Positions 1 to 7,572 of a stretch of 48,966 nt of DNA are shown piece after piece (within the stretch, counting starts at the first letter, position 1; each line of letters opens with the position of its first letter). The DNA is taken from positions 1 through 48,966 of the forward strand of contig CANQPO010000007.1 of assembly GCA_947625695.1 (NCBI GenBank). Direction: 5' to 3'. The notes under the pieces were generated by a model, which worked only from the letters and a program-made list of their open reading frames with translations, had not been told where the DNA came from and ran no database searches. Made by a program: the position numbers and the translations under genes. The DNA is from an uncultured Clostridia bacterium (lineage in GTDB: Bacteria > Bacillota > Clostridia > Christensenellales > Borkfalkiaceae).

Positions 1-207
1 GGTGTGGTCTACCCCCCACGCGCAGTCGAAGGAGAGGGCGATCTTATTGTCGTTTCTCTCCACCGAATAGATGGGGAGGGAGCGGGCGCCGCTGAAGTAG
101 ACGCACTCCGCCTCGGCAGCGTTTGCCGCTACCATGCCCGCACCGAGGGCGCAGATAAGCGCTCCCGCGAGCGCGACCGACTTCAAACGGATCGTGATAA
201 AACGCAT
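1..207 (-). CDS. pdaB: Polysaccharide deacetylase, PdaB-like, N-terminal part (cut by window edge)
   Basis: The first 69 residues of a minus-strand protein are visible. An N-terminal hydrophobic segment (about residues 8-30, ALICALGAGMVAANA) should act as signal anchor. It is followed by LPIYSVERNDNKIALSFD and then CAWG at 62-65, which is the first NodB-homology motif; Asp61 would be the catalytic base. The phrase PIYSVE...KIALSFD(x)AWG is typical of the sporulation PdaB family, which is known to act on peptidoglycan or related polymers at the cell surface during spore formation. The start ATG at 207 has only a weak AAGGG upstream. A sigma-E-like promoter lies about 110 bases upstream. The catalytic domain continues outside the window, so the exact subfamily cannot be fixed. 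Confidence 0.8.
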   Translation of the reverse strand, partial: MRFITIRLKSVALAGALICALGAGMVAANAAEAECVYFSGARSLPIYSVERNDNKIALSFDCAWGVDHT

Positions 208-311
208 TTCTTTGTACCCTTATATTTTAATGGGACGGAGGGGAGAAATTTTGGGAGATCGTGGCGAAAGGAGGCTTTCCCTGTCACTTTCTCCTTCCCC
301 TGTCCGAAAAT

Positions 312-340
312 ATTTTATGCTGCGTTTTTTTCACATATTC
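312..340 (-). promoter_or_regulatory. Sigma-E-like sporulation promoter of the PdaB gene
   Basis: On the minus strand GAATA is followed, 16 bases after its ATA, by CATAAAAT. This matches the sigma-E pattern ATA-N16-18-CATAnnnT known from Bacillus. Family knowledge (pdaB is a sporulation gene) supports the reading, but the leader to the ATG would be about 100 bases, and the match is short. Confidence 0.35.
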
Positions 341-362
341 CAAATGCCCGCCGCAGGGCGCA

Positions 363-403
363 CGCAAAAGAAAAGACCGCCCGCGCGGGACGGCGCCCCG
401 CCC
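363..403 (-). terminator. Possible terminator of comF
   Basis: Directly after the comF stop the minus strand carries a very GC-rich, partly self-complementary stretch (CCGTCCCGC / GCGGGCGG) followed by CTTTTCTTTT. The stem is imperfect, so this is a weak call. Confidence 0.35.
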
Positions 404-404
404 G

Positions 405-1142
405 TCACTCGGGGTCTGTGGGCTTGAAACGTTTGAGCTCGACGCTCGTGAAGGTGTAGGCGTAGACCTCGGCGGCTCCCGCACGGCGCAGGAGGTTGGC
501 GACGGAGGAGACCGTCGCGCCCGTCGTGAGGGTATCGTCGACGATGAGGATCTTCTTCCCCTTGACCTCCTTGCGCAGGGCAACGTGAAAGCTGTCCTCG
601 AGGTTTCTCTCCCGTTCGGCGCGGGAGAGGAACTTTTGCGCAGCCGTCTCCTTCCGCTTGACGACGGCGCAGACGAGCTTTTTCCCCGTGAGAAGGGCGA
701 GCCGCTCGGCGAGCAGCTCCGACTGGTTGTAACCGCGTTTCTTGAGCCCCTTCTCGGACATGGGTATGGGCACGACGGTGTCCGCCGCCATAAATTCCCT
801 CTCCACGAGGGGAAGTGCGAGCTCGGAGAGGGTGCGGAAGAGGTACTTTTCTCCCCGCTTATAGCGGACGACAAGGCGGGACGCCTCCTTCTCGTGCAGA
901 AAGGAAGAGCGGGCGTAGGCGACGCCGAGGGGGCGCGACTTGCACTCGATGCACGTCCCCTCCGCCTTCACCCGCCGCCCGCAGAAGGGGCAGATCAAGC
1001 TGTCGTTCCACGGGAGCGCGGCTCTGCAGGGGGCGCAGACGCGCGCGCCGTCAAACACTTCCCGCCCGCAGATGTCGCAGGTGAAATTGGTCGCGTCGTC
1101 ATATGCCCCGATCTTCTTGCGCAATAGGTCGAATAACTTCAT
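405..1142 (-). CDS. comF: ComF family double zinc ribbon phosphoribosyltransferase-like protein
   Basis: This 245-residue protein has two N-terminal zinc ribbons (Cys22, 25, 36, 39 and Cys51, 54, 64, 67) and a C-terminal type I phosphoribosyltransferase fold with the PRPP-binding loop ILIVDDTLTTGAT at 198-210. VVPIPMSEKGLKKRGYNQ near 123-140 is a hallmark of ComF/GntX proteins. ComF is a cytoplasmic factor needed for uptake of transforming DNA in Bacillus; its exact biochemical role is not settled and many carriers are not known to be competent. Length is typical. It starts 51 bases after the zinc-ribbon gene, with a GGAG eight bases before ATG, but a terminator-like hairpin sits between them, so expression may be partly uncoupled. 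Confidence 0.9.
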   Translation of the reverse strand: MKLFDLLRKKIGAYDDATNFTCDICGREVFDGARVCAPCRAALPWNDSLICPFCGRRVKAEGTCIECKSRPLGVAYARSSFLHEKEASRLVVRYKRGEKYLFRTLSELALPLVEREFMAADTVVPIPMSEKGLKKRGYNQSELLAERLALLTGKKLVCAVVKRKETAAQKFLSRAERERNLEDSFHVALRKEVKGKKILIVDDTLTTGATVSSVANLLRRAGAAEVYAYTFTSVELKRFKPTDPE

Positions 1143-1159
1143 CTTTGGTGCTCCGCTGT

Positions 1160-1186
1160 AAAAATAAAACCGCTCGCCGCGGTTTT
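1160..1186 (-). terminator. Hairpin between the acidic zinc-ribbon gene and comF
   Basis: On the minus strand AAAACCGC, a five-base loop and GCGGTTTT form an 8-bp stem followed by TATTTTTA. It looks like an intrinsic terminator or attenuator that would reduce read-through into comF. Confidence 0.6.
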
Positions 1187-1193
1187 ATCGTGC

Positions 1194-1679
1194 TCAGAAG
1201 TCCTCCTCGGGATCGTCCTCTTCGTCGTCGTCATCGTCGCCGCCGAGGGTGTAGATCTCGTCGCCCGTAACGTATTCGAGGTCCTCTTCTTCCTCCTCTT
1301 CGAACTCTTCCTCCGCCTCTTCGTCGGGGTCGGGCTCCTCTTCGTCGAACTTTTCGTCGATCTCGCCCATGTCCGAATCCAGGTCGTCGGCATCGTCGTC
1401 GAGGTACTCGCGCCACTCGTCGTCTTCGTCGGGGTCGGGCTCCTCCGCCTCATACTCCGTCTTCTTGCGGCATTCGTCGCACATCTTTTCGCCCGGGCGC
1501 ATCATATTTTCACCGCAGATGGGGCAGAGCTCGGTGGGAAGTTCGTCTTCCTCCTCATCGATCTCGTCAAACCCCGTCGGGATCCCCTTCATCTCTTTCA
1601 GGCACACATCGCAGTATTCCTGCTTTTCCGCGTCGATGTAGTTGAGCTCACAGCGCGGGCACTTCATGTAACGTACCAT
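1194..1679 (-). CDS. Acidic zinc-ribbon protein of unknown function
   Basis: A 161-residue protein if ATG at 1679 is used; GGAGG lies nine bases upstream of it and only three bases before the alternative ATG at 1685, which decides the start. Two CxxC...CxxC zinc ribbons are seen (Cys7, 10, 23, 26 and Cys52, 55, 67, 70). The second half is almost pure Asp/Glu, rich in EEEEEE and DDDDD runs with a PDPDE motif repeated twice, so the protein is extremely acidic and probably disordered there. I do not recognise a named family. Zinc ribbons plus an acidic tail suggest binding of nucleic acid machinery or basic proteins, but this is inference. It has its own promoter at 1721-1749 and is followed by comF. 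Confidence 0.75.
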   Translation of the reverse strand: MVRYMKCPRCELNYIDAEKQEYCDVCLKEMKGIPTGFDEIDEEEDELPTELCPICGENMMRPGEKMCDECRKKTEYEAEEPDPDEDDEWREYLDDDADDLDSDMGEIDEKFDEEEPDPDEEAEEEFEEEEEEDLEYVTGDEIYTLGGDDDDDEEDDPEEDF

Positions 1680-1720
1680 AACCATTTTCCTCCGGCGTCG
1701 CCTATCCAACAGGCTAATAA

Positions 1721-1749
1721 ATTATATTAGTATTCTTTGTTTTTGTAAA
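1721..1749 (-). promoter_or_regulatory. Sigma-A promoter of the acidic zinc-ribbon gene
   Basis: TTTACA and TATAAT are separated by 17 bases on the minus strand, placing the start of transcription about 1714 and giving a leader of roughly 35 bases. Confidence 0.75.
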
Positions 1750-1861
1750 CTGTTTTTTCGCGGATTTGGCAAAAAAGTTGTAAGATTTTTGCTTTTCTCT
1801 CCCCGCGACCGCCTTTGGGAGGGCACGCTTCCCGAAAAGACGCGCCGCAGGGCATAAAATG

Positions 1862-1884
1862 ACGCCCCGCAGTCTGCGGGGCGT
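1862..1884 (-). terminator. Terminator of the large lipoprotein gene
   Basis: A perfect 10-bp stem ACGCCCCGCA / TGCGGGGCGT with a three-base loop lies 15 bases after the stop codon and is followed on the minus strand by CATTTTATG. The T-run is short but the stem is strong. Confidence 0.65.
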
Positions 1885-1898
1885 GCATGGGATCAGAT

Positions 1899-4286
1899 TC
1901 ACTCTTCGGGGGTCTCGGGCTGCTCGGGAGCCTCTTCGCTCTCTGCTTCGGGCGCTTCCTCGGACTCACCGGGTTCTTCCTCGGGCTCCTCGGGAGTCTC
2001 TTCGCTCTCTGCTTCGGGGGCTTCTTCGGGCTCGTCGGAGTAGACGTCGATGTCCTTGTTGTCCTTGGTCACGACGGTGAGGCGCTCCGTCTTTCCGCCC
2101 TTCTTCTTGCGGCGGACGTTCCAGAGCACCAAGCCGGTGACGGCGAATGCGGCTGCGCACACGACGACGGCGATGCCGAGGGAGATGAGCAGCCATGCCC
2201 ACCATGCGAGCCCTTCGCTCTCCGTCACGGTCTCGGTGTAGTGGTTGAGACCGGAGGTCTTCCAATACTCTGCGATGCCGCTCTCGTCTGCCGCCGACCA
2301 CTTCCCGAGGCGGGTGACAAAGTAGCTGAGGGTGCGGTAGGAGGCGACGATATTACCGTTGTCGTCCTTCTTGGTGAAGGAATCCTTCTCGAACAGGACC
2401 TTCTCCTTGCTGTTCTTCTGTAGGGTGTATCCCTCGCCCTTGGTGAAGGCGGCGAAGGCGTCCTTTTCCTCCTGCGTGTACAGGGTCTCGTCCTTGTCCT
2501 CTGCCTCTTTGTTGTTCTCGTCGAACTGCGCCGTCTCACCCGTGTAGAAGTAGTAGCGGATGGCGTTGGACAGATCGGAGTCGCCGAACGCGTCGTTGAG
2601 TTTGGCGAACAGCCCGACCGACTTGTCGGAGTTGTTGACGATGGAGTCGTAATCGTCGTCGAATTTCTTCAGCTCGGCGTTGTTCATGAGCGTGCCGCTG
2701 CTGTTTTTGAGGCTGACGCAGCTCAGGTAGCTGTAAGCGCTTCCGCCGAAGGTCTCGGCATCGGCATAGAAGACGATGTCGTCGATGACCTCATAGTTGT
2801 ACCAACCGCTGACATGCTGGACGTTGAGCACCTTTGCGGGGCGGTACGCCGCCTTGTCCTTCTCCCCTTCGTAGGTGAGGTTTTTGTAGTTCTCGGGGTC
2901 GCCGTTGTAGACGGCGCGCTCCACGGAGAGCCCCGACGAATTGGTGCGGGTGAAGTAGACGTAGTCATATCCGTCGTTGCGGCTGTCGTCGAGGGCATCG
3001 GGTGCGAGGGAGATGATGGTCGCCGAGCCGATGTCGTAGGCGACTTCGACCTCCGCTGCCACCGTGCCGCCTTCGCCGACGTCCACGCGGAACATGCTCG
3101 AGTTGCTGACATACAGATAGTGGTGGGAGAGCTCTGCGCCCGTGCCTTCGGTGTAGAAGTACGCCGAACCCGTCGCCTTGGAGGTGGCATCGATGGCGTT
3201 GGCGATCTTGGTGAGCTTGGAGTTCTCGCCCGTCTCATTGGCTGTGATGGAATCCCAGCCGCTCGCCGTGACACTGCTCTCTGCGAGATAGTAGAGGTCG
3301 CCGCCCACGCCGCTCGTCTGCTTGCGGGTGAAGTACAGCCCGCCGTCCTTATAGGAGCTCAGCGAATAGGTAAAGCCGATGGGAGAGCACGGTTCGCTGT
3401 CCGAATGGTTGAACTCATTCTTCTTGTCGTTTCTGCCGACGCCGTCGAGTACGATCTCGCCGAGGTTGGTATAGGGCGCCTTGTTGTCGTGCTCTTTGAG
3501 GTAGTCCTTATCCCACTCGTAGCCGTAGGGATCGGTCGTCGCCTCGGCGCTCACGCGGTAGACCTGGTTGTAGAGGAGCTGCTGCGCGCCGTCGCTGTCG
3601 ATGTTGTCGGTGACGTTCATCGTGAAGTAGACGACGGGGTTCTCCTTGTTTGTGCTGTCGAACACATAGGAGGTGGCGTTCTCAAAGAGGACGGTGTCCT
3701 TTTTATTCTGCGTGTTGAGGGAGTGCACCGTAAACGTGCTCGACCCCTCGGCATAGAGCAGATAGACGCCGCCGTCCCCGCCCTTGACAAAGCGGTAGAC
3801 CGTGGTGTTGGAGGAGAGACGGAAGAGATGCTGGACATCCGACCCGTCGAGCGCGGCGCTCTTGAAGTCGAGGTAGCTGTTCTCGACCACACCGTCGGTG
3901 TTGCGCACGTTCGTGGGCGTCGCATAGTAGACACGCCCGTCATAGATGAAGATGCCCGCCGTATAGTCGCCTGCGACCATGAGGGAGGGAACGATCGTCT
4001 CCGTCTTGTTCTCCTTGAGCTCGCTCTTCTTCACCCGCATGAGCGCGCCCTTGACGGGGCTGCCGTAGGTGTTGTCGGAGGTGTACGTCTCAACGCCGTT
4101 AATAAAATAGTAGTAGCCGTCATCCCCGCCGACGGAGACGACAAAGCCGCCGTTGGAAGAGACCGGACCCTCGGGAATGCCGCTCGGCGTGGTGAACGAC
4201 GTGTTGCACGCAGAGAGGGAGACCGCGCCAAGCGTCATGAATGCCGCCGCGGTCACTGCTAAAAGTTTCTTGACTGATTTACGCAT
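1899..4286 (-). CDS. Large surface lipoprotein with C-terminal transmembrane anchor and acidic repeat tail
   Basis: This 795-residue protein begins with a lipoprotein signal peptide ending LSAC (Cys27). The long middle part is rich in Asp, Tyr, Ser and short beta-strand-like segments (for example YYYFINGVETY, YVYFTRTNSSG) of the kind seen in DUF5050/propeller-like extracellular sensors; I cannot assign it firmly. Near residue 695-725 there is a clear membrane helix (WWAWLLISLGIAVVVCAAA...) followed by RRKKKGGK, a positive-inside signal, and a 60-residue acidic cytoplasmic tail with EEAPEAESEE repeated twice. A protein tethered at both ends, by lipid and by helix, is unusual. It is monocistronic, with promoter 4333-4361 and RBS GGAAGGA. 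Function unknown. Confidence 0.8.
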   Translation of the reverse strand: MRKSVKKLLAVTAAAFMTLGAVSLSACNTSFTTPSGIPEGPVSSNGGFVVSVGGDDGYYYFINGVETYTSDNTYGSPVKGALMRVKKSELKENKTETIVPSLMVAGDYTAGIFIYDGRVYYATPTNVRNTDGVVENSYLDFKSAALDGSDVQHLFRLSSNTTVYRFVKGGDGGVYLLYAEGSSTFTVHSLNTQNKKDTVLFENATSYVFDSTNKENPVVYFTMNVTDNIDSDGAQQLLYNQVYRVSAEATTDPYGYEWDKDYLKEHDNKAPYTNLGEIVLDGVGRNDKKNEFNHSDSEPCSPIGFTYSLSSYKDGGLYFTRKQTSGVGGDLYYLAESSVTASGWDSITANETGENSKLTKIANAIDATSKATGSAYFYTEGTGAELSHHYLYVSNSSMFRVDVGEGGTVAAEVEVAYDIGSATIISLAPDALDDSRNDGYDYVYFTRTNSSGLSVERAVYNGDPENYKNLTYEGEKDKAAYRPAKVLNVQHVSGWYNYEVIDDIVFYADAETFGGSAYSYLSCVSLKNSSGTLMNNAELKKFDDDYDSIVNNSDKSVGLFAKLNDAFGDSDLSNAIRYYFYTGETAQFDENNKEAEDKDETLYTQEEKDAFAAFTKGEGYTLQKNSKEKVLFEKDSFTKKDDNGNIVASYRTLSYFVTRLGKWSAADESGIAEYWKTSGLNHYTETVTESEGLAWWAWLLISLGIAVVVCAAAFAVTGLVLWNVRRKKKGGKTERLTVVTKDNKDIDVYSDEPEEAPEAESEETPEEPEEEPGESEEAPEAESEEAPEQPETPEE

Positions 4287-4332
4287 ATTCGTCCTTCCGT
4301 TTTTCGGAATTTGTTCTAAAAATACAGCTTCT

Positions 4333-4361
4333 ATTATAGACTAAATCGTGGGTTTTGGCAA
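4333..4361 (-). promoter_or_regulatory. Sigma-A promoter of the large lipoprotein gene
   Basis: TTGCCA, 17 bases, then TATAAT on the minus strand, about 45 bases before the ATG at 4286. Confidence 0.75.
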
Positions 4362-4475
4362 TCAAAAAGCTGTGAAACTTGCACTTTTCTTTTAGAAAAT
4401 TTGTAAATGTTTCGGATCCTGCCCGCTTTTTCCCCGTTTTGGGGGGAAAAAGGAGGGACCGCGGAGGTTTTTGGG

Positions 4476-4778
4476 ATGGAAAAATTCGGTATCTTCGAGC
4501 TTCTCGACGCGCTCGCCGCACTCACGGCTCCCGGCGCGCCGCAGGGTCCTCCTTCGCAGGAGGAGAAGGACGAACAGGGGGAAAAAGAACAGGCAAAGGC
4601 GGGCAAACGCCAGCCCGACGACTCCTTCCGCGCCCCCGCTTACGGCGGGGCACAGGGCTTGGCGCCCGACCGCACCGAAAGTTCCCCTCCCTTGCCGCCC
4701 ACGGAGGAGCAGACGGGCGGGGCGATCGGCGGGTTCCTCTCCCGTCACGACAAGATCAGCAAAAACGCGCGCAAGTAG
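4476..4778 (+). CDS. Small hydrophilic protein of unknown function
   Basis: A 100-residue plus-strand gene starting MEKFGIFELLDALAAL. GGAGG at 4463-4467, eight bases before ATG, fixes the start. An N-terminal amphipathic helix (residues 3-17) is followed by a Pro/Glu/Lys/Gln-rich, probably disordered stretch (20-80) and a conserved-looking end GGFLSRHDKISK. Just before the RBS the leader can form a hairpin of CTTTTTCCCC with GGGGGGAAAAAG (about 4431-4453). It is one of the few plus-strand genes on the left arm, lying between a minus-strand lipoprotein and a minus-strand esterase. No function is assigned. Confidence 0.65.
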   Translation: MEKFGIFELLDALAALTAPGAPQGPPSQEEKDEQGEKEQAKAGKRQPDDSFRAPAYGGAQGLAPDRTESSPPLPPTEEQTGGAIGGFLSRHDKISKNARK

Positions 4779-4797
4779 CGGGCATGCCCCCGCGGGA

Positions 4798-5586
4798 TCA
4801 CGTCACTTGGAATCCGCGCGAAGCGAGCCACGAGAGCGCGAGGGGGATCCACTGCGGCACCCGCTCCCCCACTTCGGGAGGATAGCCGCCGTCGGAGACC
4901 TCGGCATCCGCCGTGCTCAGCCCGTGACAGCCGCGCTCGAAGATGTGCATCTCGAAGGGGACGCCGCAGCGGCGGCAGCGCTCGGCGAGCAGAAGGGAAT
5001 TCTCGACGGGGACAAGCCCGTCCTCCGCGGTGTGCCAAAGGAAGACGGGCGCGCTCTCTGCCGTCACCCGTGCTTCCACCGAGATCTTTTGGCGGAGGGC
5101 AGGGTCGCCCCCCGAGCCGATGCGCATCGTATCCTCATGGGCGAACTCCCCCGCCGTCACGACGGGATAGCCAAGCACGACTGCGTCGGGCAGGGCATCG
5201 GGTCGCCCGTCGGCATGCGCCGTGGCGAGCAATCCTGCGAGGTGTCCGCCCGCAGAGAAGCCCATGGCGCAGACATGGTGGGGGTCTACGCCGTATTCCC
5301 CCGCATGAGAGCGGATATAGTCCATCGCCGCGCAAGCCTCTCCGAAGGGAACGGGGTGCGCCGCGCGCACGGTGTAATTGAGCAGGAAGACGGCATATCC
5401 CGCCGCCAAAAAGCGGAGGGCAACGGGCTCCCCCTCGCGGAAGGAGACCATGTTGTAACCGCCGCCCGGAATGAGCAGCAGGGCGGGACGGGTCTTGGGC
5501 GTGTTTTCGGGATTGCGGCTGCGCGCATAAACGGTCAGCGTGCCGCCGTCCTCTCCGCCGCCGAGTTGAACAGTCTTGTATTGCAT
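4798..5586 (-). CDS. Alpha/beta hydrolase (acyl/acetyl esterase family)
   Basis: 262 residues from ATG 5586; the frame is open further upstream but MQYKTVQL fits the family start. The oxyanion loop PGGGYNM at about 40-46, nucleophile elbow GFSAGG near 115-120, acidic residue in AEDGLVP and catalytic His in GCHGLS give a complete Ser-Asp-His set. The arrangement is that of BD-FAE/acetyl-xylan esterase-like hydrolases that remove acyl groups from small or carbohydrate substrates. No signal peptide is seen, so it should be cytoplasmic. The RBS (AGAGCAGAG) is poor. It lies alone after rpsI, separated from it by a strong bidirectional terminator. Substrate unknown. Confidence 0.82.
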   Translation of the reverse strand: MQYKTVQLGGGEDGGTLTVYARSRNPENTPKTRPALLLIPGGGYNMVSFREGEPVALRFLAAGYAVFLLNYTVRAAHPVPFGEACAAMDYIRSHAGEYGVDPHHVCAMGFSAGGHLAGLLATAHADGRPDALPDAVVLGYPVVTAGEFAHEDTMRIGSGGDPALRQKISVEARVTAESAPVFLWHTAEDGLVPVENSLLLAERCRRCGVPFEMHIFERGCHGLSTADAEVSDGGYPPEVGERVPQWIPLALSWLASRGFQVT

Positions 5587-5680
5587 ATCTCTGCTCTTTT
5601 TTCGCAATTTGATTTTTTTGGGGAGGGAAAGAAGCATTGGCTTCCCCCTACGGGGGGAAGCCCCCTTCCCATTCATGAAC

Positions 5681-5713
5681 AAAAAAGAAGAGGCGCGCGC
5701 CTCTTCTTTTTTT
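5681..5713. terminator. Bidirectional terminator after rplM-rpsI
   Basis: A perfect 16-bp palindrome centred between 5696 and 5697 (AAGAAGAGGCGC / GCGCCTCTTCTT flanked by A and T runs). It ends rpsI transcription on the minus strand. Confidence 0.85.
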
Positions 5714-5721
5714 GCACATAC

Positions 5722-6135
5722 TTAACGCTTGGAGAACTGAGGAGCGCGGCGTGCCTTTTTGAGACCGTACTTCTTCCTCTCCTTGACGCGGGGATCCCTC
5801 GTGAGGAACCCTGCCTTTTTGAGCGTGGGACGCGATTCGGGCTCCGCTTCGAGGAGCGCTCTGGCAATGCCGAGACGGATCGCACCCGCCTGCCCGGTAT
5901 AGCCGCCGCCGATGACGTTGACAAAAATGTCGTACTTGCCCTCGTTCCCGAGGAGGGTCAGGGGCTGTTTGACGACGTACTGCGTCGTGCCCTGAGGGAA
6001 GTAATCTTCGAGGGTGCGATCGTTGATGACAATAGCACCGCTCCCGGCGGGAATGAGACGAACGCGCGCGATCGCCTTCTTTCTTCTTCCCGTTCCCCAG
6101 AACTGTAACTTTTTCTTAATCGTCGCTTTTGCCAT
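5722..6135 (-). CDS. rpsI: 30S ribosomal protein S9
   Basis: A 137-residue S9. [20 protein letters not shown] near the N-terminus, [19 protein letters not shown] in the middle and the basic tail [24 protein letters not shown] are diagnostic; the final Lys-Arg reaches the P-site tRNA in known ribosomes. It follows rplM by 14 bases in the universal L13-S9 operon and ends at a strong terminator. Confidence 0.98.
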   Translation of the reverse strand: MAKATIKKKLQFWGTGRRKKAIARVRLIPAGSGAIVINDRTLEDYFPQGTTQYVVKQPLTLLGNEGKYDIFVNVIGGGYTGQAGAIRLGIARALLEAEPESRPTLKKAGFLTRDPRVKERKKYGLKKARRAPQFSKR

Positions 6136-6149
6136 TTTTCAAACCCCTC

Positions 6150-6581
6150 TCAAAATAATTTCAGCGTTTCGGGCTTCTGCGCTTCGTGCTTGTGCTCCGC
6201 GCCCTTATACACTCTCAGCTTCTTGATCATAGCTCTGCCGAGAGAATTCTTGGGCAGCATGCCGCGCACGGCTTCGTAGACCGCGAGATCGCTGCGCTCC
6301 GCCATCATCTTGCTGTAAGGGACCTCTTTGAGCCCGCCGATATAGCCCGTGTGATAGCGATAAAATTTTGTTTCGGGCTTCTTGCCCGTGAGAGCGACCT
6401 TGTCGCTGTTGATGATGATCACAAAATCGCCCGTGTCCGCATTGGGAGTGAAGGTGGGCTTGTTCTTTCCGCGAAGGATCGCCGCGACTTTGGAAGCGAG
6501 TCTCCCGAGGGGAAGCCCGGTCGCGTCGACGACGTACCACTTTCTCTCAACCGTCTGAGCGTTTGCCATGTAGGTTTTCAT
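6150..6581 (-). CDS. rplM: 50S ribosomal protein L13
   Basis: 143 residues starting [20 protein letters not shown], the normal L13 start, with AAGGAG about eight bases upstream of ATG 6581. [30 protein letters not shown] and [13 protein letters not shown] are conserved L13 blocks. L13 is an early assembly protein of the large subunit. It is first in the rplM-rpsI operon, with a strong promoter at 6691-6719 and a roughly 100-base GC-rich leader (6582-6684) that could hold an autoregulatory structure as in Bacillus L13 leaders, though I cannot match that element in detail. Confidence 0.97.
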   Translation of the reverse strand: MKTYMANAQTVERKWYVVDATGLPLGRLASKVAAILRGKNKPTFTPNADTGDFVIIINSDKVALTGKKPETKFYRYHTGYIGGLKEVPYSKMMAERSDLAVYEAVRGMLPKNSLGRAMIKKLRVYKGAEHKHEAQKPETLKLF

Positions 6582-6690
6582 ATCCGTACTCCTTGTATCA
6601 AGTCCGAAGGCAGTAACTGCGGGATCGTCGGCGCAATTTTTGGGTCCGCCCGGGGCGAGCGTTTCTGCCTCTTCTGCCGACTGCTCCTTT

Positions 6691-6719
6691 ATTATAGGGC
6701 GCAGAAAGTTTTCCGTCAA
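6691..6719 (-). promoter_or_regulatory. Strong sigma-A promoter of rplM-rpsI
   Basis: TTGACG, exactly 17 bases, TATAAT on the minus strand. Transcription would start near 6684, leaving a 100-base leader before rplM. Confidence 0.88.
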
Positions 6720-6875
6720 GCTGTTTTGCCTTCCGTTTTTAAGATTTTTTGCTTTTTTTCCGAAGTTTTTTATGTTTTCGGTTTTTTTCGTCCCGCAAAA
6801 AGATTTTTAAGGAAACCGCGGAATTTCTCCGCTTTCATGACAAAATTTTTCGCGTTTTCCCGCAGGGGGCTGCGC

Positions 6876-7433
6876 TCATTCCCGCGGGATCTTTTTGATC
6901 ACCCGTGCGGGGTTGCCCACAGCCACGCTGTCCGGCGGAATATCGTGCACGACGACCGAGCCCGCGCCGATGACGACGTTGTCGCCGATCGTCACGCCGG
7001 GCAGCACCCGCACGCCGCCGCCGAACCAGACGGAATTTCCCACGCGAATGGGCTTTGCGAATTCGAGCTGGGCGTCGCGCGTCTTGGCGTCGAGGGGATG
7101 CCCCGCCGTGTAGAATCCGCACTGCGGCGCGATGAACACATTGTCGCCGAAGATGAGGCGGTTGGTGTCAAGGAACATGCAGTCGTGGTTGGCATAAAAA
7201 TTTTCGCCGACTTCGGTGTTGTAGCCGTAGTCGAACCACACGTTGCTCTCGATGTTGAAGTTGGTGCCGTGCCTGCCGAGAATGCGGTGCATGATCTGTT
7301 GCCGCTTCTCCTTCTCCGCGCGCGGGGTGCGGTTGTATTCCTCGCACAGCGCCTTGCATGCCGCAAGCTCCGCGGCGAGCTCCTCGTCTACCTTATATAA
7401 TTCTCCCGCCTGTAATCTTTCCTTCTGTGTCAT
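6876..7433 (-). CDS. maa: Sugar O-acetyltransferase (maltose/galactoside acetyltransferase type)
   Basis: 185 residues with the N-terminal Mac domain (KERLQAGELYKVDEELAAE...) and a left-handed beta-helix of hexapeptide repeats (about 70-175). The catalytic His sits in FYTAGHPLDAKTR, and the end GNPARVIKKIPRE is typical. Members transfer an acetyl group from acetyl-CoA to the 6-hydroxyl of glucose, maltose or galactosides; the natural acceptor here is not predictable. GGAGAGACAGG precedes ATG 7433. It lies downstream of alaS across a repeat-bearing gap. Cytoplasmic trimer expected. Confidence 0.9.
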   Translation of the reverse strand: MTQKERLQAGELYKVDEELAAELAACKALCEEYNRTPRAEKEKRQQIMHRILGRHGTNFNIESNVWFDYGYNTEVGENFYANHDCMFLDTNRLIFGDNVFIAPQCGFYTAGHPLDAKTRDAQLEFAKPIRVGNSVWFGGGVRVLPGVTIGDNVVIGAGSVVVHDIPPDSVAVGNPARVIKKIPRE

Positions 7434-7439
7434 CCTGTC

Positions 7440-7570
7440 TCTCCGTTTTGTTTGTGTAAATCCTTGGCTCCACCCTTGGGGGAGCTGTCACGCTGCCCTT
7501 GCGTGACTGACCGCCCGCACGTTCTTTTATGTTGTCGAAGGGCGACACGAGCCCCAAGGGCGAAGTAGGG
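7440..7570. repeat. Degenerate palindromic intergenic repeat between acetyltransferase and alaS
   Basis: Contains GGCTCCACCCTTGGGGGAGC and GTCACGCTGCCCTTGCGTGAC, which match on the opposite strand the dispersed modules seen at 20107, 24585 and 46858. It starts right at the alaS stop codon. Confidence 0.6.
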
Positions 7571-7572
7571 GG

